Shown: positions 35,806-44,163 of the stretch, piece by piece
Layout of the letters: every line of letters begins with the position of its first letter
Position numbering within the stretch: the stretch's first letter is position 1
Assembly (NCBI GenBank): GCA_963702195.1
Contig: OY969725.1
Span: 3,224,001-3,288,000 of the forward strand
Length of the DNA stretch: 64,000 nucleotides
Reading direction: 5' to 3'
Source of the DNA: AC-56 sp963702195
GTDB taxonomy: Bacteria > Actinomycetota > Thermoleophilia > Solirubrobacterales > 70-9
The notes under the pieces: generated by a model
Database searches by the model: none
Told to the model about the DNA's origin: nothing
The model's input: only the letters and a program-made list of their open reading frames with translations
Program-made: the position numbers and the translations under genes

Positions 35806-36987
35806 TCAGGACGCCGCCAGGCTCCGCCCGTTCTCGAGATTGAAGAAGTGGAGCTTCGACGAGTCGAGCCAGAGCTCGACCTCCGCGCCGCGCTCGATGC
35901 GGCTCGCCGACTCGACGCGAGCGACGACCTGGCCGTCGCTCGCGCCCGGGACCTCGGCCGTGCCGGCGTCCTCGGCGAGCTCGCGGAGCTCCTCCGACTC
36001 GACCTGCGACTCCTCGACCTGGAAGTACACGTACTTCTCGGCGCCGAGCGACTCGACGAGATCGACCGTGGTCTTGAACGCGGAACCGCGATCCCGGACG
36101 TCGTCGGAGACGAGCGAGGCGTCCTCGAGGCTCTCGGGCCTGACACCGGCGATCACGGACTGGCCCGCCTGCCCGCCGGCGGCTCGCTCGCGAGACTCAC
36201 CGGTGAGGCGAATCTCGCCCATCGGCAGGTGCGCCGTCTCGCCGTTGAGCGTCGCGGGCATGAAGTTCATCGCCGGCGAGCCGATGAACCCCGCCACGAA
36301 CAGGTTGGTGGGCTTGTCGTAGAGCTCTGCCGGCGAGCCGACCTGCTGCAGGACCCCAGCGCGCATCACCGCCACCCGGTCGCCCAGCGTCATCGCCTCG
36401 GTCTGGTCGTGGGTGACGTAGACGGTGGTCGTTCCGAGCCGCGCCTGGATCCGCGAGACCTCGGTGCGCATCTGGACCCGGAGCTTCGCGTCGAGGTTCG
36501 ACAGCGGCTCGTCCATGAGGAACGCCTTGGGGTCGCGGACGATCGCCCGCCCCATCGCCACCCGCTGGCGCTGGCCTCCGGAGAGGTTGGCCGGCTTGCG
36601 GTCGAGGTGCTGGGTGAGGTCGAGGATCTTGGCCGCCTCGTCCACCTTGCCGGTGATCTCGCTCTCCGGCGCCTTGGCGAGCTTCAACGGGAACGCCATG
36701 TTCTCCCTGACCGTCATGTGGGGATACAGCGCGTAGTTCTGGAACACCATCGCGATGTCGCGGTCCTTGGGGGCGATCTGGTTGACCACGTCCTCCCCGA
36801 TGCGCAGCTCGCCGGCGGTGATGTCCTCGAGGCCGGCGATCATTCGCAGCGCGGTCGACTTCCCGCACCCGGACGGACCGACGAGGATCATGAACTCGCC
36901 GTCGCCCACCTCCAGGTCCATCTCGCGCACGGCCTCGAAGCCGTCCGGGTAGCGCTTCGTGACCTTGTCGAGAACGATCTCGGCCAT
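35806..36987 (-). CDS. Sugar ABC transporter ATP-binding protein (UgpC/MsmK/SugC type)
   Basis: The 393-residue ATPase has Walker A VGPSGCGKSTALRM, Q-loop FQNYALYPHMTV, signature LSGGQRQRVAMGRAIV, Walker B LMDEPLSNLDAKLR and the switch histidine in YVTHDQTEAM. A C-terminal TOBE/regulatory region of about 150 residues follows. This is the CUT1 class, which energises uptake of oligosaccharides or polyols. It is the last gene of a four-gene minus-strand operon with two permeases and a lipoprotein. Confidence 0.95.
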   Translation of the reverse strand: MAEIVLDKVTKRYPDGFEAVREMDLEVGDGEFMILVGPSGCGKSTALRMIAGLEDITAGELRIGEDVVNQIAPKDRDIAMVFQNYALYPHMTVRENMAFPLKLAKAPESEITGKVDEAAKILDLTQHLDRKPANLSGGQRQRVAMGRAIVRDPKAFLMDEPLSNLDAKLRVQMRTEVSRIQARLGTTTVYVTHDQTEAMTLGDRVAVMRAGVLQQVGSPAELYDKPTNLFVAGFIGSPAMNFMPATLNGETAHLPMGEIRLTGESRERAAGGQAGQSVIAGVRPESLEDASLVSDDVRDRGSAFKTTVDLVESLGAEKYVYFQVEESQVESEELRELAEDAGTAEVPGASDGQVVARVESASRIERGAEVELWLDSSKLHFFNLENGRSLAAS

Positions 36988-37003
36988 TCCTTTCCCTCCT
37001 CCT

Positions 37004-37846
37004 TTAGCCCTTGACGGCGCCCGCGGTCAATCCGGCGACGATGCGGCGCTGGAAGAACAACACGAAGATGATGATGGGGACGGTGACGATCACGGCCGCC
37101 GCGGCGATGTTCCCCGTCGGCGCGGTGAACTGCGACTCGCCGGTGAAGAAAGCCAGCGCGGCCGGGACCGTGCGGGCGTTGTTCGACGACGTCAGCGTGA
37201 TCGCGAACAGGAAGTCGTTCCAGCAGAAGATGAAGACGAGGATCGCGGCCGTGAACGTGCCCGGAGCGGCGAGCGGCAGGATCACCTTGCGGAATGCCTG
37301 AAACGGCGTCGCGCCGTCCACCTGCGCCGCCTGCTCGAGGTCCCAGGGGATCTCGCGATAGAAGGCAACGAGCACGTAGATCGCAAGCGGGAGGGAGAAG
37401 GTGAGATAGGGGATGATCAGGCCGAGGTAGGTGTCGTAGAGGCCGATCGCTCGCCACATGTCGAACAGGGGGCCGATCGTGGAGATCGTCGGGAAGATCG
37501 CGAGCGCGAGCGCGCCACCCAGGATCAGGGCCTTGCCGGGGAAGTTGAGGCGGGCGATCGCGTAGGCGGCGAACGCTGCGAGCACGATCGCGATCGTGGT
37601 GGCGATCAGCGCGATCGCGATCGAGTTGACCAGCGGATGCAGGAAGGGACTGTTGTCGAATCCGCCCTCGAACAGGACCTTGTAGTTGTCGAACGTCCAA
37701 TGTGCGGGGAGGAAGCGGCCGTCGATGACCGATTCTGGGGTCTTGAACGACAGGGAGATGATCCAAATGAGCGGGATCAGCGCGAACACGAGCACGACGA
37801 GGATCAAGATGCTCCAGAGCGCGTATTCCCTCGTGCCTCGGCGCAT
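37004..37846 (-). CDS. Sugar ABC transporter permease (MalG/SugB-like)
   Basis: The 280-residue membrane protein has about six segments and the CUT1 coupling-helix motif EAAQVDGATPFQAFRKVILPLAAPG (EAAxxDGA pattern) near residue 185. The C-terminus (VVLFVLFFQRRIVAGLTAGAVKG) is typical of MalG-like subunits. It pairs with the permease gene upstream (11-base gap) to form the channel of the importer and receives substrate from the lipoprotein. Confidence 0.95.
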   Translation of the reverse strand: MRRGTREYALWSILILVVLVFALIPLIWIISLSFKTPESVIDGRFLPAHWTFDNYKVLFEGGFDNSPFLHPLVNSIAIALIATTIAIVLAAFAAYAIARLNFPGKALILGGALALAIFPTISTIGPLFDMWRAIGLYDTYLGLIIPYLTFSLPLAIYVLVAFYREIPWDLEQAAQVDGATPFQAFRKVILPLAAPGTFTAAILVFIFCWNDFLFAITLTSSNNARTVPAALAFFTGESQFTAPTGNIAAAAVIVTVPIIIFVLFFQRRIVAGLTAGAVKG

Positions 37847-37857
37847 CTAAGCCTCCC

Positions 37858-38784
37858 TCACGTCCCCGGCCTTCCCTCCGCCAGGCGGACGTCGAAGGCC
37901 CGGATGAAGACGAACGCGATCAGCAGCACGCTGAGGAAGATGAGCACGGAGACCGCCGACCCGAGGCCCAGGTTGGTGCGCGAGATGATCTGGTTGTAGC
38001 CCAGGATGGACACCGACTCGGTGTCCTGAGCGCCCCGAGTCATGATGAAGGGGTTGTCGAAGATCCTGAACGCGTCCAGGGTGCGGAACAGCAGCGCGAC
38101 CAGGATCGCGGGCTTCATCAGCGGCAGGGTGATGCGGAAGAAGCGCTGCGCCGCGTTCGCCCCGTCGACCTTCGCCGCCTCGTAGAGCCCCTCGTCGATC
38201 GTCGTCAACCCGGCCAGCAGCAGCAGCGCCATGAACGGCGTCGTCTTCCAGACCTCGGCCATGATGATCACCGCCATCGCGCTCCAGTGGCCCCCGAACC
38301 AGGCCTTGTCGATGCCGAGCGCAGGGTTCACGAACCCCGTGTCGGGGGCGAACGCGAACTGCCAGGCGAACGCGGCGACCACGGTGATGATGCCGTAGGG
38401 GATCAGCACCGACGTCCGGACCACCCCCCGTCCGAAGAGAGCGCGGTACATCACCAGGGCGATGATCATCCCGAGGGTGAGCTCGATCGCGACTGACACG
38501 ATCGTGATGAAGACCGTGTTCCAGACGTCCTGCCACCACAGCGACGCGGTCAGCACCGTCTTGTAGTTGGTCAGCCCGGCCCAGCTCGTGTCGTTGGGGA
38601 AACGCAGGTCCAGGTTCTGAAGCGACAGGACGATCGCGTAGACGATCGGGTACGCCGTCACCAGCAGCATCACGATCACCGCGGGTGCGCAGAGCATCCA
38701 GCCGAGGCGACGCTCCGAGCGGGCGCGCCCGGTCGCGGCGGGCCGGCGGCCGCCCAGGCGCAGCCGGCCAGCGGTCGCGTTCAC
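37858..38784 (-). CDS. Sugar ABC transporter permease (MalF/SugA-like)
   Basis: The 308-residue protein has an arginine-rich N-terminus, six or so membrane segments and the coupling motif EAAKVDGANAAQRFFRITLPLMKPA near residue 210. The order of this gene between the binding protein and the MalG-like subunit is the normal CUT1 layout. Its start overlaps the stop of the binding-protein gene (ATGA). Confidence 0.95.
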   Translation of the reverse strand: MNATAGRLRLGGRRPAATGRARSERRLGWMLCAPAVIVMLLVTAYPIVYAIVLSLQNLDLRFPNDTSWAGLTNYKTVLTASLWWQDVWNTVFITIVSVAIELTLGMIIALVMYRALFGRGVVRTSVLIPYGIITVVAAFAWQFAFAPDTGFVNPALGIDKAWFGGHWSAMAVIIMAEVWKTTPFMALLLLAGLTTIDEGLYEAAKVDGANAAQRFFRITLPLMKPAILVALLFRTLDAFRIFDNPFIMTRGAQDTESVSILGYNQIISRTNLGLGSAVSVLIFLSVLLIAFVFIRAFDVRLAEGRPGT

Positions 38785-40061
38785 AGCAGGCCCCTTCGGG
38801 CGACGCCGTCCTCGACGTTCGACTTCAGCTCGTCGTAGGACGGCGTCACGTCGTTCGGGTCGATCCGATCCGGCGGCTGGAGCGCGTCCTGGATCGCCAG
38901 GGACACGTCCTGGTAGACCGGGGTCAGGGGCCGCGGCCCCGCCGACTCGATCGACTTCTCCACCAGGTTCGAGAAGCCCGGGTAAGCGTCCTTGACGACC
39001 TTGTTGGAATAGAGCGCCGGCCGGCTCGGCGGCAGCCCGTCGAGCTCGGTGGCGGTCAGCTCACCCTTCGCGCTCCCGATGCACTCGGCAGCCTGGAAGG
39101 CCTGGTCCGGATGCTGGGAATAGGCCCCGACGCCGATGTTGAAGCCCCCGAGCGGCGGCTTGCTCGGCTTGCCGGGCACGACACCGGGATACCTCGCGAA
39201 GCCCATGTTCTTGAACACGTCCGGCGCGTTCTCCTTGGCGCTTCCGTAGGCGAACGTGTAGTTGAGCATGAACGCCGAGCTGCCCGACTCGAAGCCGAGC
39301 CGTGCTGTGTCCTCGGTCGAGGTGGAGATGTTGGTGGCCGCGGCGGGCGAGTGCGCGAGGCGGCCCATGACCTGGAGCGCCTCGTCCGTCGGCTTTTGCT
39401 GCAGCGCCACCGTCTGGGGCCCGGACAGGATCTGGCCTCCCGCGGACTGGAGGAGCGCGTTGAACCAGACCGTGAAGCCCTCGTACTTGTTGGCCTGGAG
39501 CTGGATCTTGTGAGGCTTTCCCTCCTTTGCCAGCTGCTCGGCCTCGTCGATCATCTGCCCCCACGTCGTCGGGACCTTCGTCACCAGATCCTTGCGGTAC
39601 CAGAGGAGCTGAGTGTTGGAGTTGAACGGCGCGCCATACACCTGGCCCTTGAACGACGCCGTCTTCACGACGCTGGGAAAGACACCCTTGGTCACCTTCT
39701 GCGCCTTCGCACTCGGGAACGGGCGGATCCATCCGGCGTTCGCGAACTCGCCCGTCCAGATCACGTCCATGCCGATCAGGTCCACGCTCGAGTCCTTCGC
39801 CGCCAGGCGGCGCACCAGCTGCTCGCGCTGATCGCTGGCAACCGTGGGCAGGAGGTTCAGCTTGATGTCGTACTCGCCGTTCGACGCCTTGCTGCAATCG
39901 GCGGCGACCTTCTGGATGGTCCCACCGGGCTGGGTGGCGACGAACCAGTTCAGGGCCACCGGGCCGCCCGTGCCGGAGCTCCCGCATCCGGCGACGGCGA
40001 TGGCCGCGCACGCGAGACCGGCGAGACCTACCGGGCGTAATCTGAGCCAAGTCGTACCGAT
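38781..40061 (-). CDS. Sugar ABC transporter substrate-binding lipoprotein (LpqY-like)
   Basis: The mature domain (LNWFVATQPGGTIQKVAADC, DSSVDLIGMDVIWTGEFANAGWIRPF, YGAPFNSNTQLLWYRKDLV) is a family 1 extracellular solute-binding protein and resembles the trehalose-binding LpqY group. The in-frame codons before the first usual start (GTG 39959) encode a full lipoprotein signal ending IAVAGC|GSSGT, so the gene must begin upstream. No ATG, GTG or TTG exists there. An AGGAGGAG site sits directly before ATC at 40061, which I take as the start (426 residues). A base error in that codon is the alternative. Confidence 0.85.
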   Translation of the reverse strand: MGTTWLRLRPVGLAGLACAAIAVAGCGSSGTGGPVALNWFVATQPGGTIQKVAADCSKASNGEYDIKLNLLPTVASDQREQLVRRLAAKDSSVDLIGMDVIWTGEFANAGWIRPFPSAKAQKVTKGVFPSVVKTASFKGQVYGAPFNSNTQLLWYRKDLVTKVPTTWGQMIDEAEQLAKEGKPHKIQLQANKYEGFTVWFNALLQSAGGQILSGPQTVALQQKPTDEALQVMGRLAHSPAAATNISTSTEDTARLGFESGSSAFMLNYTFAYGSAKENAPDVFKNMGFARYPGVVPGKPSKPPLGGFNIGVGAYSQHPDQAFQAAECIGSAKGELTATELDGLPPSRPALYSNKVVKDAYPGFSNLVEKSIESAGPRPLTPVYQDVSLAIQDALQPPDRIDPNDVTPSYDELKSNVEDGVARRGLL

Positions 40062-40098
40062 TTCTCCTCCTCCACGGCTCGACTGGCCGCCTCCTACC

Positions 40099-40866
40099 CT
40101 GTCAGATAACTCACAAACCCCAGCCGACCTGAAAGCCGAAGCCGGCTATCTGGAGAGCGCCACGCAGCGGCTTCGCGAGGCGCTCGGGGAGGACCTGGTG
40201 GGCGTCTATGCCGGCGGCTCGTTCGCGCTCGGCGACTACCTCCCCGGCCGCAGCGACCTGGACGTCGCGGCCGTCGGCTGCTCGCCCCTCTCGCGCGAGC
40301 TCGCGGATGCGGCTGCCGCGAGCCTGCGCCACGAGGCGCTGCCCTGCCCCGCCAGGCGTCTCGAGCTCGTCGTCTACCGCGCCGAGACGGCGCGCTCCGG
40401 CAGCGCCACCCGAGACTTCGAGCTCAACCTCAACACCGGCGAGGGGGTACCGCTGCGCGCACAGCGCGGTGGCGCCCCGGGCGAGGTCGGATCGCACTGG
40501 TTCCCCATCGACCGCAGCGTCCTTGCACAGGCCGGGGTGGCTCTCGTCGGCCCCCCGGCCGGTGAGGTGTTCGCTCCGATCCGACCCGCCGAGCTGGCGC
40601 CGGTCCTGGTCGAGTCGATCCGCTGGCATCGCGACCACGCCGGTGGGATGAGCGACGCGGTGCTCAACGCGTGCCGGGCGTTGCGCTTCGCCGAGGAGGG
40701 ACGCTGGTCGTCAAAGCCCGCGGCGGGGCGCTGGGCGGTCGAGGAGGGGCTGGCTCCGGGCGAGCTCATCGCAGCCGCCATCAACGCCCGCACGCAGGGG
40801 AGCCGCCTCGCTCCGTCGGAGGTCGCCGCATTCCTTGGATCCGCTGAGGGCCACCTCCAGCGGTGA
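40099..40866 (+). CDS. Nucleotidyltransferase-fold protein (AadA-like)
   Basis: The protein has the polymerase-beta-type nucleotidyltransferase motif VGVYAGGSFALGDYLPGRSDLDVAAV (GGS...SDLD). A central FELNLNTGEG segment and a C-terminal helical domain (DAVLNACRALRFAEEGRW) follow, as in aminoglycoside adenylyltransferases. It may modify a small molecule; resistance is not established. No ATG, GTG or TTG precedes the conserved domain within the gap from the divergent lipoprotein gene. The coordinates use CTG at 40099, with CTG 40129 or an upstream overlapping start as alternatives. Confidence 0.65.
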   Translation: MSDNSQTPADLKAEAGYLESATQRLREALGEDLVGVYAGGSFALGDYLPGRSDLDVAAVGCSPLSRELADAAAASLRHEALPCPARRLELVVYRAETARSGSATRDFELNLNTGEGVPLRAQRGGAPGEVGSHWFPIDRSVLAQAGVALVGPPAGEVFAPIRPAELAPVLVESIRWHRDHAGGMSDAVLNACRALRFAEEGRWSSKPAAGRWAVEEGLAPGELIAAAINARTQGSRLAPSEVAAFLGSAEGHLQR

Positions 40867-40880
40867 CGTGCGCCGCTTCC

Positions 40881-41867
40881 TCAGGCGCGCACCGGCCTGA
40901 GCGCGGGGAGCACGTGCTCCGCGTAGGTGTCGATCGCGCCGTGCGGATCGGCGCCGGAGACGTTCATCAGGGCGACGGTCGTGGCGCCCAGCTTCTCGAC
41001 CTCCCGGATGCGGTCGGCGTGGACCTCGGCATCCGAGGAGATGATCAGCGCCTCCTTCAACTCCTCGTCGCTGACCTGCTCCTCGCCGCGCTCGTACATG
41101 GCCTTGGGCTCGTGCCAGTCGTCCGTATAGAACTCGTCCGGCTGGGCTCCCTTCCAAACGCGCGCCCCCTCGAGGGCCGAATCGTCGTCGGGTGCCCACG
41201 AGAACTGGGCCTGCAGGACGATCTCCCCCGGCTCCCTGCCGGCGTCGTCGCACGCCGACCGGTAGGCGTCGATCACCTCCGGCGCAGTCTCGGGGTCGGC
41301 CAGCGTCCACATCCCGTCCCCGTGGCGAGCTGCCACGCCGGCTGCCCGTGGACCGAACGCCGAGACGTAGACCGGCGCGCGCCGGGACGCGTTGGTGTGG
41401 AGGTATGCGGCGTCGGCGCTGAAGAACCGGCCCTCGCACGTCAGCCGCTCGCCGGCGAGCAGCGCGTTGATGAGCTCGAGCGCCTCCTCCATCCGATCGA
41501 CCTGGTCGGAGACGGAGGGCCAATCCGCCCCGAGCGGAGACTCGTTGAGGGATTCTCCGGAACCGAAGCCCAGGAAGGGGCGGCCCGGGAAGAGCCGCTC
41601 GAGGGTCGCCCAGGCCTGGGCGATCAGCGCCGGGTGATACCGCGGCCCGGGCGGGGTGACCGCCGTTCCGATCGCGACGTCTCGCGTTGCCTGCCCCACC
41701 GCGCCCAGCCAGATCCAGGCCTGGCCCGATTCTCCCGGCTCCCACCACGGCTGCAGATGGTCGCTGCACCCGATGCCGTCGAAGCCCGCCCGCTCAGCCT
41801 CGGTCGCTTGGCGCAGCAGATCCTCGGGTCGAAATTGCTCATGGGCGGCACCGTAGAAGTAACGCAT
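40881..41867 (-). CDS. LLM-class F420-dependent oxidoreductase (Fgd-like)
   Basis: The 328-residue TIM-barrel protein begins MRYFYGAAHEQFRPEDLL and has FDGIGCSDHLQPWW, VAIGTAVTPPGPRYHPALIAQAWATLERLFPGRPFLGFGSGE and YVSAFGPRAAGVAARHGDGMWT. These match the luciferase-like F420 oxidoreductases related to F420-dependent glucose-6-phosphate dehydrogenase (TIGR03557-like). It implies that the host makes coenzyme F420. The substrate is not certain. It ends 14 bases from the convergent nucleotidyltransferase gene. Confidence 0.88.
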   Translation of the reverse strand: MRYFYGAAHEQFRPEDLLRQATEAERAGFDGIGCSDHLQPWWEPGESGQAWIWLGAVGQATRDVAIGTAVTPPGPRYHPALIAQAWATLERLFPGRPFLGFGSGESLNESPLGADWPSVSDQVDRMEEALELINALLAGERLTCEGRFFSADAAYLHTNASRRAPVYVSAFGPRAAGVAARHGDGMWTLADPETAPEVIDAYRSACDDAGREPGEIVLQAQFSWAPDDDSALEGARVWKGAQPDEFYTDDWHEPKAMYERGEEQVSDEELKEALIISSDAEVHADRIREVEKLGATTVALMNVSGADPHGAIDTYAEHVLPALRPVRA

Positions 41868-41920
41868 GGTGCCCCGGCTACCCGTGAAGGGGTGGGCGTA
41901 ACGCGCCTGCGCTGGACTCG

Positions 41921-42409
41921 CTACGGGCCGCTGGGCTCGCCGTTGCGGGCCTCGGCCCCGGGAGGGGATGCGGCGGGGCCGCGATGGACGCGCATGATCA
42001 TCAACGCCGTGGAACGTCGCTCCGACGGCGAGCGGGCGGCGAGCCGCGCGTCCGCCTCCGCCTGGAGCTCCTGCGCTCGCGCGACGAGCGTCTTCAGCAA
42101 TCCGGCGACCTCCTCGTAGCCCTCGTCGTCGAGATCAAGCCACGTCGCGCTGATGTCGGTCGTCGCCCCGTAGAAGTGCTCGAGGGCGCCGCGGACGGGT
42201 GCGGTTCTGACCAGCTCGATGGACCCAGTCTCCTCCAGGATCTTCACGTGGTAGGCGACGTTTCCGAGCGGCTCGCCAAGCTCCTTGGCGAGCTCGCTTG
42301 GACTGGCCACCCGAGCGTTCAGGATGTCCAGCACGCGCATCCGCACGGGGTGACCAAGTGCCTTGATGAGGCGCTGGTCGACGGGTGCTTCCTTGCTCTC
42401 GAGCGTCAT
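41921..42409 (-). CDS. ArsR-type winged-helix transcriptional regulator
   Basis: The 162-residue protein has an N-terminal winged helix (RLIKALGHPVRMRVLDILNARVASPSELAKELGEPLGNVAYHVKILEETGSIELV) and a helical tail. There is no CxC metal motif, so it is probably not a metal sensor. ATG 42409 follows GGAG at good spacing. A close paralogue lies at 47742 with an almost identical recognition helix, suggesting shared or related operators. It is divergent from the universal stress protein gene. Confidence 0.87.
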   Translation of the reverse strand: MTLESKEAPVDQRLIKALGHPVRMRVLDILNARVASPSELAKELGEPLGNVAYHVKILEETGSIELVRTAPVRGALEHFYGATTDISATWLDLDDEGYEEVAGLLKTLVARAQELQAEADARLAARSPSERRSTALMIMRVHRGPAASPPGAEARNGEPSGP

Positions 42410-42518
42410 CGGGGCTCCGGTGGTCCGTGTCAACCCTATCCCCTGGGATCAACGCCGGAAACTCGAGGCGGGCACGGGCTGGCGCGCCCTCTCGGGCTCG
42501 CGCAATCATTGCGGCGAC

Positions 42519-42950
42519 ATGTTCAGGGACATCCTCGTGGCGGTCGACGGCTCACAGACCGCCCAGCGCGCGCTGGAAGCGGCCGGTGAGCTCGCTCGGG
42601 CGCTGAATTCGCGGCTCACGATCATCGCCGTCGCGCCCGAGGTGCCTCCCTTCGCCTACCGGGCCGGCATCGACACGGGGCTGCTCGAGGAGGAGGCTCG
42701 CAAGGAGACCGAGAAGCTCCTGCGCGAGGCCGTGGAATCGCTGCCCGAGGAGCTGCCTGTCACCACCGTCATGAAGCACGGCAACCCCGGCGAGCGGATC
42801 GTCGAGGAGATCCGCAGCGGCCGGCACGACCTGCTGGCGATGGGCTCACGCGGCCGCGGCCGTGTGGCCACGAACCTCCTCGGCAGCGTCGGCGCCTACG
42901 TGCACTTCCACTCGCGGATCGCGATGCTCGTGATCCATCCGGAGGAGTAG
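42519..42950 (+). CDS. Universal stress protein (UspA family)
   Basis: The 143-residue protein has the Usp fold: MFRDILVAVDGSQTAQRALE at the start, LTIIAVAPE, and the ATP-binding motif GSRGRGRVATNLLGSV (G-2X-G-9X-G-S/T), then AMLVIHPEE. Such proteins bind ATP and are induced in stress. The single domain and length are usual. The divergent ArsR-type gene 109 bases away may regulate it. Confidence 0.93.
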   Translation: MFRDILVAVDGSQTAQRALEAAGELARALNSRLTIIAVAPEVPPFAYRAGIDTGLLEEEARKETEKLLREAVESLPEELPVTTVMKHGNPGERIVEEIRSGRHDLLAMGSRGRGRVATNLLGSVGAYVHFHSRIAMLVIHPEE

Positions 42951-42967
42951 ACCGCGAGTTGGGCAGG

Positions 42968-43210
42968 TCATCGCGATAGCGCCGCGCTGAGGCGCCGCGC
43001 GTGCTCGACGAAGCAGACGCGCCAGGCGCGGATCCTCCCGGCGCCAGAGCGCCATCCCCATGCCCGGGTCACGTGCGAGCGACCGGTGAGCGGGTCCGCG
43101 TAGAGCTCGGCGTAATGCGCGCGCACGCGCTCGAGCGAGTCCTCGATCCGACGCTTTTCGACCGGCCGGTCGAGCGCGTAGGCCAGAAAGGTGTCGTCGA
43201 TGTAACTCAT
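42968..43210 (-). CDS. Small hypothetical protein
   Basis: The 80-residue product begins MSYIDDTFLAYALDRPVEKR and continues with charged helices and a GWRSGAGRIRAWRVCFVEHARRLSAAL tail. The codon pattern looks coding, but I recognise no family and no strong ribosome site precedes ATG. It lies convergent to the stress protein gene. Confidence 0.45.
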   Translation of the reverse strand: MSYIDDTFLAYALDRPVEKRRIEDSLERVRAHYAELYADPLTGRSHVTRAWGWRSGAGRIRAWRVCFVEHARRLSAALSR

Positions 43211-43258
43211 CCGGCGCGGGCCAACCCTAGTGGGGCGTCTCCGTCCCCGGCCGGGCGG

Positions 43259-43657
43259 CTACTCGACGCCGGCGGGGTTCGCTTCCTCGTCGGCGAACGC
43301 CTTGTAGCGGAGGAGCCTCCCGGACCGGAAGGTCAGGAGCCACTCCAACGGCTGCTGAACCTCGATGTCGCTCCCGCGGGCCCGCGTGTGGATGACGCCG
43401 GTCACGAGCACGCGCTCGTCGTCCAGCGCCCTGACATCGTCGACCTCGAGCCGCCAGACCTCGAAGCGGTCCTCGACCTCCGTGACCCGCTCCCTGATGC
43501 CGGCATGACCGTGGTACGGGGCGGTTCGCGTCGACGAGAGCGCGCTGTGGAGCTCGACGTCGCGATCCACCAGCTCGGGGTCGATCGTGCGATCACCAGA
43601 GTTCCAGCGCTCGAACAACCGCTTCGCCAACCGTACGTTGTCGCCGTCCGTGGACAT
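43259..43657 (-). CDS. SnoaL-like / NTF2-fold protein
   Basis: The 132-residue protein has the NTF2 pattern: NVRLAKRLFERWNSGDRTIDPELVDRDVELHS, YHGHAGIRERVTEVEDRFEVWRLEV, RVLVTGVIHTRARGSDIEVQQPLEWLLTFRSGRLLRYKAF. It resembles the many SnoaL_2-like proteins with no assigned substrate. ATG 43657 follows GGGAGGGGG. A perfect 22-bp palindrome lies 18 bases before the start codon and is probably its operator. Confidence 0.85.
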   Translation of the reverse strand: MSTDGDNVRLAKRLFERWNSGDRTIDPELVDRDVELHSALSSTRTAPYHGHAGIRERVTEVEDRFEVWRLEVDDVRALDDERVLVTGVIHTRARGSDIEVQQPLEWLLTFRSGRLLRYKAFADEEANPAGVE

Positions 43658-43674
43658 CCCCCTCCCGGTAAGGG

Positions 43675-43696
43675 TATTGGCCAGCTGGCCAATACT
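43675..43696. promoter_or_regulatory. Perfect 22-bp palindrome, probable repressor operator
   Basis: The half-site GTATTGGCCAG is followed without spacer by its exact reverse complement CTGGCCAATAC. It lies just upstream of the SnoaL-like gene start at 43657 and 62 bases before the DUF2867 remnant. Long perfect palindromes of this size are typical dimeric repressor sites (TetR or similar). No regulator gene is adjacent. Confidence 0.7.
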
Positions 43697-43757
43697 CGGT
43701 GACGGCGCGCACGGAACGCCGGCGCTCCTCGGCCTACGGTACGGCTGGAGGGCACAG

Positions 43758-44131
43758 ATGAGACTCGCCGACAGCGCCCAGACCTCCCGGCCGTGGCGAA
43801 TTCACGAGATCACCCGGGACTTCCGGCCGCGTCCCGCCCGGAGTTCGAGGCTCTCCCGTTCAGCCCCCTGTACGCGACCGAGGATGAGATTGCCGCGGAG
43901 CTCGCCAACCGGACCGTCCACGGCGTCATGCACATCGGGTGGGTCGACGACGGCACCGGTGGCTGCCGGGGGCAGATGGCCGTCTACGTGAAGCCCAACG
44001 GCCTCCTCGGAGAGGCCTACCTCGCCGCCATCAAGCCGTTCCGCCACCTGATCGTCTACCCGGCGATGCTCCGCGACATCGGGCGCAGGTGGGACGCGGT
44101 CCATCGGGAGGCGGCACCGGCGCACGCCTAG
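43758..44131 (+). pseudogene. DUF2867-family gene with an internal deletion and frame change
   Basis: The start MRLADSAQTSRPWRIHEITRDF is the conserved N-terminus of a DUF2867-like family. The conserved C-terminal half (EFEALPFSPLYATEDEIAAELANRTVHGVMHIGWVDDGTGG, QMAVYVKPNGLLGEAYLAAIKPFRHLIVYPAMLR) continues in another frame only about 10 bases later. Judging by remembered full-length relatives, something like 80-90 codons of the middle are missing. The deletion also shifts frame, so no intact product is made, though a C-terminal fragment could start internally. Confidence 0.75.
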
Positions 44132-44163
44132 TGCACCACGGAGCAGGGCCTGGGCACGCCCTG

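Noticed and set aside
40099..40866. An aminoglycoside-resistance gene
   Set aside because: The nucleotidyltransferase motif is present, but overall similarity to AadA cannot be judged by eye and chromosomal homologues with other roles are common.
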